NCBI RefSeq assembly: GCF_003025035.1
Contig: NZ_PYJN01000001.1
Coordinates: forward strand, 248,549-312,548
DNA: 64,000 nucleotides
Reading direction: 5' to 3'
DNA from: Rhizobium sp. SEMIA4064
GTDB taxonomy: Bacteria > Pseudomonadota > Alphaproteobacteria > Rhizobiales > Rhizobiaceae
The position numbers were made by a program, and so were the translations under genes. Under the pieces are notes generated by a model. That model worked only from the letters and a program-made list of their open reading frames with translations, had not been told where the DNA came from and searched no databases. Positions 25,713 to 35,427 of this stretch are shown here, one piece after another. The stretch's first letter is position 1; every line of letters starts with the position of its first letter.

Positions 25713-26816
25713 ATGAGCACTGCTTCCGTTCCGCTTCCCAATTGGATCAATTATGGCCTGATCCCGGTCATCAACCTCATTATCGCCTTCCTGATTTCCG
25801 GCCTCGTGGTCTGGTTCATCGGTGAAAGCCCGCTGGATGCGCTGAACCTGCTGCTGCAGGGCGCGCTCGGGAGCGGCGAGGGCATCGGCTTCACGCTGTT
25901 CTATGCCACGAGTTTCATTTTCACCGGTCTGTCGGTGGCCGTGGCCATCCATGCCGGCCTGTTCAACATCGGCTCCGAAGGTCAGGCCTACGTCGGCGGC
26001 CTCGGCTGCGCGCTGGTGGCGCTGACGCTCGATAAGTATGTGCCCTGGTACGTGACGATGCCTTTCGCGGTCATCGGTTCAGCCATTTTCGGCGCGCTCT
26101 GGGCTCTTATTCCCGCCTGGCTCCAAGCCAAGCGCGGCAGCCATGTGGTCATCACCACCATCATGTTCAACTTCATCGCCTCGGCGATGATGAATTTCAT
26201 CCTGGTGCATGTGCTGATCGTGCCCGGCAAGATGGCGCCGGAAACCCGCACTTTCCTCGCGGGCGGCCAGCTTCCGAAGCTGGACTGGCTGATGGGCATC
26301 TTCGGTTCGACGATCGGTGCGGCGCCCCTTAACGTTTCCTTCCTGATCGCGCTGGTCATGTGCTTCCTCGTCTGGTTGCTCGTCTGGCGTACCAAGCTCG
26401 GCTATGAAATGCGCACGCTGGGCTTGAGCCCAACGGCTGCCGTCTATGCCGGCATTCCCTATGCCCGCACGGTCATCATCGCCATGCTGCTCTCGGGCGG
26501 TTTGGCCGGCATGATGGCGCTCAATCCGGTGATGGGCGCTTCGGCGCGCCTGCAGGTCGAGTTCGTGCTCGGCGCCGGTTTCGTCGGCATCGCCGTCTCG
26601 CTGATGGGCCGCAACCATCCGGTCGGCATCATCCTGGCGGCGATCCTGTTCGGCATTCTCTATCAGGGTGGCGATGCGCTTTCCTTCGACATGCCCAACA
26701 TTACGCGCGACATGATCGTGGTCATCCAGGGTCTGGTCATCCTCTTCGCCGGCGCCCTCGAATATATGTTCCGGCCCGCGCTGGTGCGCACCTATCAAAA
26801 ATTCGCCACGACGTGA
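25713..26816 (+). CDS. Nucleoside ABC transporter permease 1
   Basis: Membrane permease of the RbsC/BPD-transport-2 family (YufP-like), 367 residues and about ten hydrophobic helices. Landmarks are AIHAGLFNIGSEGQAYVGG near residue 75 and the family loop GLSPTAAVYAGIPYART near 240. The start at 25713 lies eight bases after the ATPase stop; an ATG 18 bases upstream would overlap that stop. It partners the second permease encoded after it to form the nucleoside channel. Confidence 0.93.
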   Translation: MSTASVPLPNWINYGLIPVINLIIAFLISGLVVWFIGESPLDALNLLLQGALGSGEGIGFTLFYATSFIFTGLSVAVAIHAGLFNIGSEGQAYVGGLGCALVALTLDKYVPWYVTMPFAVIGSAIFGALWALIPAWLQAKRGSHVVITTIMFNFIASAMMNFILVHVLIVPGKMAPETRTFLAGGQLPKLDWLMGIFGSTIGAAPLNVSFLIALVMCFLVWLLVWRTKLGYEMRTLGLSPTAAVYAGIPYARTVIIAMLLSGGLAGMMALNPVMGASARLQVEFVLGAGFVGIAVSLMGRNHPVGIILAAILFGILYQGGDALSFDMPNITRDMIVVIQGLVILFAGALEYMFRPALVRTYQKFATT

Positions 26817-26826
26817 GGATCGGACG

Positions 26827-27798
26827 ATGGAATATTATGATCTCCTCATCAGCATACTTGGCTCGACCATCCGCCTGTCGATTCCGTTGATCTTCACGGC
26901 TCTTGCCGGCCTGTTTTCCGAGCGCGCCGGCATTTTCGACATCGGCCTCGAAGGCAAGATGCTGGCATCCGCCTTCGCCGCCGCCTGTGTCGCCTCCGTC
27001 TCCGGTTCGGCCTGGGCTGGTCTCGGCGCCGGCATTGTCATATCGGTCGCCTTTGGCCTGCTGCATGGCTTCGCCTCGATCACCAATCGCGGCAACCAGA
27101 TCGTCTCCGGTGTTGCAATCAACTTCCTGACCGCCGGCCTGACCATCGTGCTTGGCCAGGCCTGGTTCGGCCAGGGCGGGCGCACGCCGACGCTGCCGGC
27201 CGAGGCGCGTTTCGCTTCGATCACGCTGCCGGGCGCCGCCGCCATTCATGACGTGCCCTTCATCGGGCCGCTCTATGCCAACGTCATCTCCGGCAACAAT
27301 ATCCTCACCTATCTCGCCTTCCTTGCTGTGCCGATTTCCTGGTGGATCCTCTATCGCACCCGTTTCGGCCTTCGCCTGCGCGCCGTCGGCGAAAATCCGG
27401 GCGCCGTCGATACGGCCGGCATCTCCGTCGAGTGGCTGCGCTATCGGTCGCTGATCGTCGCCGGCATTCTCTGCGGCTTCTCCGGCACCTATCTTGCCAT
27501 TGCCCAATCGGCTGCCTTCATCAACAACATGTCGGCGGGCAAGGGCTATATCGCGCTCGCGGCGCTGATCTTCGCCAAATGGAAGCCGGTGCCGGTCATG
27601 TTCACCTGCCTGCTCTTCGGCTTTCTCGATGCTTTCGCCAATTTCATGCAGGGCAAGGCGGTGCCTGGCATCGGTGAAGTGCCGGTGCAGATTTTCCAGG
27701 CGTTGCCCTATATCTTGACCTGTATCCTGCTCGCAGGCTTCATCGGCGTCGCCAAACCGCCAAAGGCGGGCGGCGTGCCCTACACCAAGGAGCGCTGA
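26827..27798 (+). CDS. Nucleoside ABC transporter permease 2
   Basis: Second RbsC-type permease (YufQ-like), 323 residues with about eight to nine helices. It shows ERAGIFDIGLEGKMLASAF near residue 32, which matches the partner permease's LFNIGSEG loop, and VGENPGAVDTAGISVEW near 190. It begins ten bases after the first permease and is followed after three bases by cdd, so transport and catabolism are encoded together. Confidence 0.93.
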   Translation: MEYYDLLISILGSTIRLSIPLIFTALAGLFSERAGIFDIGLEGKMLASAFAAACVASVSGSAWAGLGAGIVISVAFGLLHGFASITNRGNQIVSGVAINFLTAGLTIVLGQAWFGQGGRTPTLPAEARFASITLPGAAAIHDVPFIGPLYANVISGNNILTYLAFLAVPISWWILYRTRFGLRLRAVGENPGAVDTAGISVEWLRYRSLIVAGILCGFSGTYLAIAQSAAFINNMSAGKGYIALAALIFAKWKPVPVMFTCLLFGFLDAFANFMQGKAVPGIGEVPVQIFQALPYILTCILLAGFIGVAKPPKAGGVPYTKER

Positions 27799-27801
27799 TC
27801 C

Positions 27802-28194
27802 ATGTCGCATGATCTGTTCGAGGCCGCTCGCGGAGCGATGGCGTTTGCCCATGCCCCCTATTCGAAATTCCCTGTCGGCGCGGCGATCCGTGCCGAGGAC
27901 GGCAAGGTCTACACCGGCGCCAATATCGAGAACCTGTCCTTTCCGCAGGGCTGGTGCGCCGAGCCGACCGCGATCAGCCATATGATCATGGCCGGCGCCA
28001 AGAAGATCGTCGAAATGGCCGTCATCGCCGAAAAGCTGCCGCTCTGCCCGCCCTGTGGCGGGTGCCGGCAGAAGATCGCCGAATTTGCCAGCAAGGAAAC
28101 GCGCATCTATCTCTGCGACGAAACCGGGGTGAAGAAGACCATGACCATGGACGAGATGCTGCCCTTCAGCTTCGAAACCGAGATACTCGGATGA
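27802..28194 (+). CDS. cdd: Cytidine deaminase
   Basis: Deaminates cytidine and deoxycytidine to uridine and deoxyuridine in the cytoplasm. The 130-residue protein is of the small tetrameric class. Zinc ligands and the catalytic Glu are in WCAEPTAI (Cys and Glu near residues 53-55) and CPPCGGCRQ (near 87-93). The substrate-binding YSKFPVGAA block is near residue 20. The gene follows the transporter permease by three bases, and its stop overlaps the start of the next gene by four bases. Confidence 0.96.
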   Translation: MSHDLFEAARGAMAFAHAPYSKFPVGAAIRAEDGKVYTGANIENLSFPQGWCAEPTAISHMIMAGAKKIVEMAVIAEKLPLCPPCGGCRQKIAEFASKETRIYLCDETGVKKTMTMDEMLPFSFETEILG

Positions 28195-28997
28195 CCGCCG
28201 CCGCCGACCTCTTGGCCGCAAAGCTCGGTGATCTTCAGCCGCGCTACGGCGTCGTCCTCGGCTCCGGCCTTGGTTCCCTGGTCGATCAGGTCAGGGATGC
28301 CGTGCGCATTCCCTATGCCGATCTTCCCGATTTCCCCGTCAGTGCCGTCTCTGGTCATGCCGGCACGCTGGTCGCCGGTTATCTCGGCGATGTGCCGGTC
28401 CTCATGCTGTCCGGCCGTGTGCATTATTATGAAAAGGGCGACGCCAACGCCATGCGCGTGCCGATCGAGACGCTGAAGGCTCTCGGCGTCGAGACACTGA
28501 TCCTCACCAATTCGGCCGGATCGCTGCGCGAAGAAATGCCGCCGGGATCGGTGATGCAGATCACCGACCACATCAATTATTCCGGCATGAACCCGCTGAT
28601 CGGCGAAGAAAGCGACAAGCGTTTCGTCGGCATGACCAATGCCTATGATACCGACCTGATCATGCGCATGCGCAAGGCGGCGGAAAAGGCCGAGATCAAG
28701 CTGTCGCATGGCGTCTATATGTGGTTCTCCGGCCCGAGCTTCGAAACCCCGGCGGAAATCCGCATGTCCCGCATTCTGGGCGCCGATGCCGTCGGCATGT
28801 CGACGGTGCCGGAAGTTATTCTTGCGCGTCTTTTCGGCCTGAGGGTTGCAGCGGCCTCCGTCATTACTAATTATGGGGCTGGCATGACCGGCGCCGAGCT
28901 CACGCATGAAGAGACGAAGGACATGGCCCCGGTCGGCGGCGCTCGCCTTGCCGCCATCTTAAAAGAAATGATTGCGGACGGAGGAAACGACCAATGA
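28191..28997 (+). CDS. punA: Purine-nucleoside phosphorylase
   Basis: Cleaves purine (deoxy)nucleosides with phosphate to base and (deoxy)ribose-1-phosphate. The 268-residue length and motifs match the trimeric PunA type: VVLGSGLGS near residue 20 (phosphate site), GHAGTLVAGYLG near 58, LSGRVHYYE near 78, TNSAGSL near 108 and MSTVPEVILAR near 203. The start (ATG at 28191) overlaps the cdd stop, and the gene's own stop overlaps deoC, so cdd-punA-deoC are translationally coupled. Confidence 0.94.
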   Translation: MTAAADLLAAKLGDLQPRYGVVLGSGLGSLVDQVRDAVRIPYADLPDFPVSAVSGHAGTLVAGYLGDVPVLMLSGRVHYYEKGDANAMRVPIETLKALGVETLILTNSAGSLREEMPPGSVMQITDHINYSGMNPLIGEESDKRFVGMTNAYDTDLIMRMRKAAEKAEIKLSHGVYMWFSGPSFETPAEIRMSRILGADAVGMSTVPEVILARLFGLRVAAASVITNYGAGMTGAELTHEETKDMAPVGGARLAAILKEMIADGGNDQ

Positions 28998-29767
28998 CGA
29001 GCCATTCCCTCAGAGAAACGGCGGCCGTTGCGCTTTCCCTTCTCGATCTCACCAACCTTAAGGACGATTGCACGCCGGCGCAGATCGAGACGCTCTGTGC
29101 ACGCGCTCAGTCGCCCTATGGCAACACCGCCGCTATCTGCATCTGGCCGCGTTTCGTCGCCCAGGCACGCGGCATTCTCGGAACCGACCATGCGGTGAGG
29201 ATCGCGACCGTGGTGAATTTCCCGGCCGGCGATATGGAAGTGGCCGACGTCGCCGCCGAAGCGCGCGAGGCGATCGCCGATGGTGCCGATGAGATCGATC
29301 TCGTCATTCCCTATCGTGCACTGCTGGCCGGCAACGAGCAGGCCGTCACCGACATGGTTGCCGCAGTTAAGGCCGAATGCACGGGGCCGGTGCTACTGAA
29401 GACCATTCTCGAAACCGGCGAACTCAAGGACGTGGCGCTGATCCGCCGTGCTTCCGAACTGGCAATCGAGGCCGGCTCCGATTTCATCAAGACCTCCACC
29501 GGCAAGGTCACCGTCAACGCGACGCTGGAAGCCGCCGACATTATGCTGCGGGCGATCCGCCAGAGCGGCCGCAAGGTTGGTTTCAAGCCGGCCGGCGGCA
29601 TCGGCTCCGTCGCCGATGCGGCTCTCTATCTGAGCCTTGCTGAGACCATCATGGCGCCGGATTGGGCCATGCCCTCGACGTTCCGTTTCGGCGCATCGAG
29701 CCTGCTCGACGATATCCTCAATGTGCTCGGCGGCGGGCAGTCCACCGCGGCGGCATCCGGCTACTGA
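28994..29767 (+). CDS. deoC: Deoxyribose-phosphate aldolase
   Basis: Splits 2-deoxyribose-5-phosphate into glyceraldehyde-3-phosphate and acetaldehyde, the exit from nucleoside catabolism into glycolysis. 257 residues in a TIM-barrel aldolase of class I. The Schiff-base Lys is in DFIKTSTGKV near residue 167, and the second key Lys in GFKPAGGIG near 200; the conserved Asp is in DEIDLVIPY near 100. It overlaps punA by four bases and is followed closely by deoA. Confidence 0.96.
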   Translation: MTSHSLRETAAVALSLLDLTNLKDDCTPAQIETLCARAQSPYGNTAAICIWPRFVAQARGILGTDHAVRIATVVNFPAGDMEVADVAAEAREAIADGADEIDLVIPYRALLAGNEQAVTDMVAAVKAECTGPVLLKTILETGELKDVALIRRASELAIEAGSDFIKTSTGKVTVNATLEAADIMLRAIRQSGRKVGFKPAGGIGSVADAALYLSLAETIMAPDWAMPSTFRFGASSLLDDILNVLGGGQSTAAASGY

Positions 29768-29770
29768 GCG

Positions 29771-31078
29771 ATGATTCCGCAGGAGATCATCCGGCGGAAG
29801 CGGGACGGCGGCACGCTTCACGTCAGCGATATCGACGCCTTCATTGCGGCCCTTGCCCGCGATGAGCTGGCCGAAAGCCAGATTGGTGCTTTCGCCATGG
29901 CCGTCTGGTACAGCGGCATGACGCGTGAGGAAACCGTGGCGCTGACGCTGGCCATGGCCCGCTCCGGCGATATGCTCTCCTGGTCCGGCATCGACAGGCC
30001 GATCGCCGACAAGCACTCGACGGGTGGCATCGGCGATAATGTGTCGCTGATGCTGGCGCCAATCGCCGCTGCCTGCGGCCTCGCCGTACCGATGATTTCC
30101 GGCCGCGGCCTCGGCCACACCGGCGGCACGCTGGATAAGCTGGAATCGATCCCAGGCTACGGCATCACCCCGCATGCGAGCCACTTCCGCAAGGTGGTGG
30201 ACGAGGTGGGGTGCGCCATTATCGGCCAGACGGGAACCTTGGCGCCTGCCGACGGCAAGCTGTATGCCGTGCGCGATGTCACGTCCACGGTCGATTCCGT
30301 GCCGCTGATCACTGCTTCGATCCTGTCGAAAAAGCTGGCCGCCGGCCTCGAAACGCTGGTGCTGGACGTCAAGATCGGCAATGGCGCCTTCATGACCTCG
30401 CTGGAGGAGGCCGAGACGCTGGCCCGATCGCTAGTCGAGGTGGCGAATGGCGCCGGCGTCAAGACCTCGGCTTTGATCACCGACATGAATCAGCCGCTGG
30501 CAGATGCCGCCGGCAATGTCGTCGAACTCCGCAATTGCCTGGATTTCCTCAGGGGTGGTAAGGCGAACACGCGGCTGGAGACGGTCGTGCTGGCCTTCGC
30601 TGCCGAGATGCTGACGCAAGCCGGGATCGCAAAGACATTGCTCGAGGCGGAGGCAAAAGCGCATAAAGCACTCTCTTCCGGCAAGGCGGCCGAGCTTTTC
30701 GCTCGCATGGTCCAAGCCCTCGGCGGCCCTGCCGATCTGCTGGATCACCCGGACAAATATTTGACGGCCGCGCCGGTGCAGAAGCCTGTTCTTGCGTCTT
30801 CGGACGGTTGGCTTGTCGCCTGCGATGCCCGCGCCATCGGCATGAGCGTCATCGATCTCGGCGGTGGTCGCCGTCATCCACAGGACAAGATCGACCATCG
30901 CGTCGGCTTTAGCGATATCCTGCCGCTCGGAACAAAGGTCAGCAAAGGCGATCGCATCGCAACCGTTCATGCTGCCGACGAGACGAGCGCTGAAAAAGCC
31001 GTAGCCGATCTCAGCGCAAACTATCGGATCGGCGACGCCGCACCTGTTCTGCCGCCGGTGATCGTTGCGCGGATTTAA
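29771..31078 (+). CDS. deoA: Thymidine phosphorylase
   Basis: Phosphorolyses thymidine, and often deoxyuridine, to the base and deoxyribose-1-phosphate. The 435-residue length fits the DeoA family. The N-terminal helix bundle (PQEIIRRKRDGG) is followed by the phosphate loop KHSTGGIGDNVSL near residue 80, the GRGLGHTGGTLDKLE block near 112 and KIGNGAFM near 200. It closes the operon that starts with the BMP-family binding protein. The next gene converges from the opposite strand after seven bases. Confidence 0.96.
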   Translation: MIPQEIIRRKRDGGTLHVSDIDAFIAALARDELAESQIGAFAMAVWYSGMTREETVALTLAMARSGDMLSWSGIDRPIADKHSTGGIGDNVSLMLAPIAAACGLAVPMISGRGLGHTGGTLDKLESIPGYGITPHASHFRKVVDEVGCAIIGQTGTLAPADGKLYAVRDVTSTVDSVPLITASILSKKLAAGLETLVLDVKIGNGAFMTSLEEAETLARSLVEVANGAGVKTSALITDMNQPLADAAGNVVELRNCLDFLRGGKANTRLETVVLAFAAEMLTQAGIAKTLLEAEAKAHKALSSGKAAELFARMVQALGGPADLLDHPDKYLTAAPVQKPVLASSDGWLVACDARAIGMSVIDLGGGRRHPQDKIDHRVGFSDILPLGTKVSKGDRIATVHAADETSAEKAVADLSANYRIGDAAPVLPPVIVARI

Positions 31079-31085
31079 CCGGCAA

Positions 31086-31640
31086 TTATTGCGTCAAACG
31101 CAGTGAGCCGTTTTCGGCACTATAGGAATTGAGCTTTTTCAGAAAGCTCATGCCGATCAATGTCGTGCTCAATGCGCTGTCTTTCGCAACCACGGCGTCG
31201 ACATCGCGGACCTTGATCGTGCCGATCTCGAGACGGTCGAGTTTGACGAGAGCCACCTTGGACGGGCCGTTGGCCGTCTGCGTGGTGTAGCGATAATCGA
31301 GATCGCTGCCGCTGATGCCGAGCCGGCGGGCCGTGCTCTCATTGATCGCCACATAGGTTGCGCCCGTATCGATCATGCCATGCACCGGCCGGCCATTGAC
31401 TTTGAAGTCGCCCTCGTAGTGACCACCGGCGCCTGCGGGCAACAACACGCTCCCATATGCCGCCGGCGTCGCGGCAGGCTGCTGCGGCACGGCAACCTTG
31501 ACTGCGGGCGCCGAGCTTTCGTTGCTTGCCGTTTGCGTGCCGAGCAACGCGGGAACCTGCGTAGCCGCAGCGGCAATGATACCGGCAAACACAAGAACGC
31601 GAACGAGCATCGGCGAGATCCTTCCCATGGGCTTCGCCAT
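31086..31640 (-). CDS. Retropepsin-like aspartic protease, membrane-anchored (TIGR02281 type)
   Basis: 184-residue protein with an N-terminal hydrophobic anchor (about 8-25, MLVRVLVFAGIIAAAAT) and a Pro/Ala linker. The retroviral-type aspartic protease domain covers about 78-184; its active-site motif is GMIDTGATYVAI (Asp near residue 91), and the second hydrophobic block is LIGMSFLKKL near the C-terminus. A single Asp motif implies that the protein acts as a dimer. Members of this family occur widely in alphaproteobacteria; natural substrates are poorly known. It sits downstream of upp, separated by that gene's terminator. Confidence 0.88.
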   Translation of the reverse strand: MAKPMGRISPMLVRVLVFAGIIAAAATQVPALLGTQTASNESSAPAVKVAVPQQPAATPAAYGSVLLPAGAGGHYEGDFKVNGRPVHGMIDTGATYVAINESTARRLGISGSDLDYRYTTQTANGPSKVALVKLDRLEIGTIKVRDVDAVVAKDSALSTTLIGMSFLKKLNSYSAENGSLRLTQ

Positions 31641-31702
31641 GTCGAGCCCATCGATCCAGCCAGTTTAAGACTGCTTCGCTGACAGGCCGCTAAACAGATC
31701 AA

Positions 31703-31733
31703 TAAAAAGCCCGGCAGTTGGGGGCTGCCAGGC
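31703..31733 (-). terminator. Terminator after upp
   Basis: On the minus strand, a nine-base stem (31725-31733 with 31709-31717, one G-U pair) and a seven-base loop, followed by a T-run (31704-31708). It comes 27 bases after the upp stop and separates upp from the aspartic protease gene. Confidence 0.85.
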
Positions 31734-31759
31734 AAAAAAAGCAGATATGACGGCGGGAT

Positions 31760-32389
31760 TTACTTCGTGCCGTACATCCGGTCGCCGGCGTCGCCGAGGC
31801 CGGGAACGATATAGCCCTTTTCATTCAAATGGCTGTCGATCGCCGCCGTGAAGACGGGGACGTCCGGATGCGCCTTGCAGAAATTGGCGATGCCTTCCGG
31901 GGCGGCGAGCAGGCAGAGGAAGCGGATATTATGGGCGCCGCGCTCCTTCAGCTTGTCGATCGCGGCGATCGAGGAATTGCCGGTTGCCAGCATCGGGTCG
32001 ACGACGATGATCAGGCGCTCGGATATGTCGTCCGGTGCTTTGAAGTAATATTCGACCGGCTGCAGCGTCTCATGATCGCGATAGACGCCGATATGCGAGA
32101 CGCGGGCCGAGGGCACGAGGTCGAGCATGCCTTCCAGCAGGCCGTTGCCGGCGCGCAGGATCGAGGCGAAGACCAGCTTCTTGCCTTCCAGGATCGGCGC
32201 GTCCATCGGCTGCAACGGCGTCTCGATGGTCTCGATCGTCAGTTCGAGGTCGCGCGTCACTTCGTAGCAAAGCAGCGTCGAAATCTCGCGCAGAAGCCGG
32301 CGAAAGCTTCCCGTCGACGTCTCCTTCTTACGCATGATGGTCAATTTATGCTGCACGAGCGGGTGATCGATGACAGTGACGCCGTCCAT
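31760..32389 (-). CDS. upp: Uracil phosphoribosyltransferase
   Basis: Converts uracil and PRPP to UMP, rescuing the base released by pyrimidine nucleoside breakdown. 209 residues, the usual length. The PRPP-binding motif is [11 protein letters not shown] near residue 130, with [11 protein letters not shown] near 78 and the C-terminal uracil-binding [17 protein letters not shown]. It is the last of three salvage genes read leftward (deoB, add, upp), 123 bases after add, and has its own terminator. Confidence 0.96.
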   Translation of the reverse strand: MDGVTVIDHPLVQHKLTIMRKKETSTGSFRRLLREISTLLCYEVTRDLELTIETIETPLQPMDAPILEGKKLVFASILRAGNGLLEGMLDLVPSARVSHIGVYRDHETLQPVEYYFKAPDDISERLIIVVDPMLATGNSSIAAIDKLKERGAHNIRFLCLLAAPEGIANFCKAHPDVPVFTAAIDSHLNEKGYIVPGLGDAGDRMYGTK

Positions 32390-32512
32390 GGTTTCAGCCT
32401 TCCAATAATTCCGTGATATCGGATGTTTCTTTCACGGAAATCGCCTCTTGTGCAAGAAAATAGGCCGCATTTTGGAACGTCATCCCCAGTCGGCGACCTA
32501 AAAATAATGCGG

Positions 32513-33481
32513 TCATAATCTGGCGAGCAGGGATGCCCGCGTGGCGTCGTCCACAAATGCCGCCTCGACCGCAGTGCGGGTCATGGCATTGATCTCGTCA
32601 TCGCTGAAGCCGAAGGACGTGGATGCCAGCTCGTATTCGCGTTTCAGCGAGGTGTGGAAGAAGGGTGGATCGTCGGAATTGATGGTGACGCGCACGCCCG
32701 CGTCGCGCAGCTTGCGCAGCGGATGCGACGGGAAATCCGGAAAGACATTCAACGCCACATTCGAGCCGGGGCAGACTTCCAGCACCGTGCCGAGATCGGC
32801 GAGACGCTTGACGAGGTCGGCATCCTCGATGGCGCGCACGCCATGGCCGATGCGCGATGGGCGGACCAGCTCGACCGCATCGGCGACGCTGAAGGCGCCG
32901 CAGACTTCGCCGGCATGGATGGTGAGGCCGAGGCCGGCTTCGCGGGCAATGTCGAAGGCACGCGCGTAATCGGCAACGCGGCCCATGCGCTCCTCACCCG
33001 CCATATTGAAGCCTGTAATCAGCGGGTTGTCGCTTCCGGCGGCATATTCGGCGGCCTTGATGACGCGCTCCGGCCCGAAATGGCGTTCGCCGGTAACGAG
33101 CAGCCGGGCGACGATGCCGCTCTTTTCTTGTGCCGCACGAATGCCGGCCGAGACGCCGGCCATATAGGCATCCGCGCCAAGGCCGATACGGTCGCCATGG
33201 TCCGGCGAGACGATCAGCTCGCTATAGATCGTGCCGATGCCCGCAAGCTCTTCGAGATAGGTCTCAGTCAGCAGCGCGTAATCTTCCTCGGTACGATAGA
33301 CCTCGGAGACCTTGTCGTAGCAGACGAGGAATTCGGTGAAATCTTTCCAGAGGTAGATACCGTCACGCATGAAGGCGCTGGTGTCGACGTTGTATTTCCG
33401 TGCCTGCGCGAGCGTCAGCGCCGGAGGAGCAGCACCTTCCAGATGGCAGTGCAGCTCGACCTTCTTCAAATGCGATGTCAC
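32513..33481 (-). CDS. add: Adenosine deaminase
   Basis: Converts (deoxy)adenosine to (deoxy)inosine, which PunA then cleaves. 322 residues; metal-dependent TIM barrel. Zinc ligands are in [13 protein letters not shown] (near residues 10-12) and LTIHAGEV (near 190), the catalytic Glu follows in HAGE, and Asp ligands are in INSDDPPFF near 270. Its start overlaps the deoB stop by four bases, so deoB and add are translationally coupled. Confidence 0.94.
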   Translation of the reverse strand: MTSHLKKVELHCHLEGAAPPALTLAQARKYNVDTSAFMRDGIYLWKDFTEFLVCYDKVSEVYRTEEDYALLTETYLEELAGIGTIYSELIVSPDHGDRIGLGADAYMAGVSAGIRAAQEKSGIVARLLVTGERHFGPERVIKAAEYAAGSDNPLITGFNMAGEERMGRVADYARAFDIAREAGLGLTIHAGEVCGAFSVADAVELVRPSRIGHGVRAIEDADLVKRLADLGTVLEVCPGSNVALNVFPDFPSHPLRKLRDAGVRVTINSDDPPFFHTSLKREYELASTSFGFSDDEINAMTRTAVEAAFVDDATRASLLARL

Positions 33482-34698
33482 AGAAAACTCCTTCCATGCG
33501 GCCCTGCCGCTATTCCCAAATGGCGTGCAACGGTTTCGCCGATATCGGCATAGGTCTGGCGGACGCCGATCGAGCGCGAGCGAACGCCCGGTCCATAGGC
33601 GATCACAGGCACGCGCTCGCGCGTGTGGTCGGTGCCGCGCCAGGTCGGGTCGCAGCCGTGATCGGCGGTCAGGATGACGAGATCGCCGGGCTTCAGCTTC
33701 TCGTGCACCTCCGGCAGCCTTGCATCGAAGGCTTCAAGCGCGGCCGCATAGCCGGCCACATCGCGGCGATGACCATAAACCATGTCGAAATCGACGAAAT
33801 TCGTAAAGACGAGATCGCCATCGGCTGCCTCGTCCATGGTTCTGAGCGTCGCATCCATCAGCTTCATGTTGCCGTTGGCCTTGATAACCTTGGAGATGCC
33901 CTGATGGGCAAAGATATCGCCGATCTTGCCGACCGCATGCACGGTGCGTTCGGCTTGGACCAGACGGTCGAGCAGGGTCGGTTCTGGCGGCAGCACGGAG
34001 AAATCGCGGCGATTGCCGGTGCGTTCGAATGTCGCCTGCGTCTCGCCGATGAACGGCCGGGCGATCACGCGGCCGATATTGTAGGGATCAAGTAGGGTGC
34101 GGACGATCTGGCAGAGAGAGATCAACCGTTCCAGGCCGAAATGACGTTCATGTGCGGCAATCTGGAAGACGGAGTCTGATGAGGTGTAGCAGATCGGCTT
34201 GCCGCTGCGGATATGTTCCTCGCCATATTTGGCGATGATCTCGGTGCCGGATGCGTGGCAGTTGCCGAGAATGCCGGGGAGATCGGCCGCCTCGCAGATG
34301 GCCGCGACCAGCTCCGGCGGAAACGCGTCGCCCTCGGTGGAAAAATAACCCCAGTCGAACATGACGGGCGTGCCGGCGATTTCCCAATGACCGGACGGCG
34401 TATCCTTACCGCGCGACACCTCATTGGCGCAGCCGTAGAGACCATAGAGCTTCTCCGGCCGTGGCATGCCGTCCGGATAGCGGCCTGTCGCCGCCTTGGC
34501 GATCTCCAGCAAGCCGAGGCCTGACATGTTCGGCAGCGACAAGGGGCCGGAACGCAGGCCCTCGCGGTCTGCGGCGCCAGCCGCGCAGAATTCGGCGATA
34601 TGGCCGAGCGTATCGGCACCCTCATCGCCATAGGCGGCCGCATCCGGGCTGCCGCCGACACCAAAGGAATCAAGAACGAAGAGAAAGGCGCGCGCCAT
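33478..34698 (-). CDS. deoB: Phosphopentomutase
   Basis: Interconverts (deoxy)ribose-1-phosphate and the 5-phosphate, linking the phosphorylases to DeoC. 406 residues from the ATG at 34698, which follows GGGTGG; an in-frame start 60 bases upstream is less likely because the family begins [15 protein letters not shown]. Metal ligands are the first Asp of VLDSFG, the Asp pair of [10 protein letters not shown] near 345 and the His of [11 protein letters not shown]. First gene of the leftward salvage operon deoB-add-upp. Confidence 0.96.
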   Translation of the reverse strand: MARAFLFVLDSFGVGGSPDAAAYGDEGADTLGHIAEFCAAGAADREGLRSGPLSLPNMSGLGLLEIAKAATGRYPDGMPRPEKLYGLYGCANEVSRGKDTPSGHWEIAGTPVMFDWGYFSTEGDAFPPELVAAICEAADLPGILGNCHASGTEIIAKYGEEHIRSGKPICYTSSDSVFQIAAHERHFGLERLISLCQIVRTLLDPYNIGRVIARPFIGETQATFERTGNRRDFSVLPPEPTLLDRLVQAERTVHAVGKIGDIFAHQGISKVIKANGNMKLMDATLRTMDEAADGDLVFTNFVDFDMVYGHRRDVAGYAAALEAFDARLPEVHEKLKPGDLVILTADHGCDPTWRGTDHTRERVPVIAYGPGVRSRSIGVRQTYADIGETVARHLGIAAGPHGRSFL

Positions 34699-34833
34699 GG
34701 TCCACCCGATAGGATTGCTCAATGCGCGACGTCCAGCGTCAAGCGCATTGGACGTCACCCATATAACGGCGACGTCAACTTGGCAATTTCCAGTTCATCT
34801 GGAGAATATAGCAGGGATTCACAACGATACTGT

Positions 34834-35427
34834 TCAACAATCGCTGCAGGTGACCGAAGTGTCGGTGCGTGGGCGATAGAAATACTCGCGGCTGATGGTG
34901 ATCTGGCTGCTGCCGGCGGGCAGGAAATCCGAGCCGAAGCTGATGAGCTGATAGGGAATGGCGAGTTCGGTGCGCACCAGAAACGTGCTTGGCAGATCGA
35001 TATCGCTGGGAACGGTGACGGCGCTGCCGGTCGAATAGGGCTTGCTGCCGTCCTGCGCCCAAGACCAGGCAACGGTGGCGTTGCCGCTTGCATCGAGCTG
35101 AATACCGGTGATCTTCAGTGTCAGGCCGGTCGCGTCGTAGGGCGTGAAAATAGCGCTGGCAACCGAAGGCATAGTGGCGAGCACTGTCTTGCTGACGCTG
35201 GATTGCTGCGTCACGATATCGGCGATCGATCCGGCCGACCGGCTGGCGCGCTTTTCGACGCTGAGCGCTATGGTGAGCTCGAAGGCGCCAAGATAAAGCA
35301 TCAGCAGCACGGGGAAGAGAATGGCGAATTCGATCGCGCCGACGCCCTTCTCGTCGCGAACAAAGCGCCGCAGGGGAGCGCAAAGCTTAGCTCTCAGCTC
35401 TTTTAGACCCATCGCAACCTTCCTCAC
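34834..35427 (-). CDS. TadE-like pseudopilin of the Tad pilus
   Basis: 197-residue minor pilin-like protein. After a basic N-terminus the segment GVGAIEFAILFPVLLMLYLG (about residues 27-46) is a prepilin-type helix with the conserved Glu of the TadE family. The rest is a globular periplasmic part ending in a Cys pair (TCSDC). Such proteins are processed by the prepilin peptidase and assist Flp pilus assembly. It overlaps the next TadE-like gene by four bases. It could equally be called TadF; the family does not let me decide. Confidence 0.8.
   Translation of the reverse strand: MRKVAMGLKELRAKLCAPLRRFVRDEKGVGAIEFAILFPVLLMLYLGAFELTIALSVEKRASRSAGSIADIVTQQSSVSKTVLATMPSVASAIFTPYDATGLTLKITGIQLDASGNATVAWSWAQDGSKPYSTGSAVTVPSDIDLPSTFLVRTELAIPYQLISFGSDFLPAGSSQITISREYFYRPRTDTSVTCSDC

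Noticed and set aside
24080..25750. A 556-codon open frame on the minus strand across the nucleoside ATPase gene
   Set aside because: It mirrors the real ATPase gene and has no family resemblance; high GC3 makes such antisense frames common.
26737..28221. A 494-codon minus-strand frame across the second permease and cdd
   Set aside because: The sense-strand genes are clear (permease motifs, zinc ligands of Cdd); the antisense frame has a low-complexity Arg/Gly/Asp composition.
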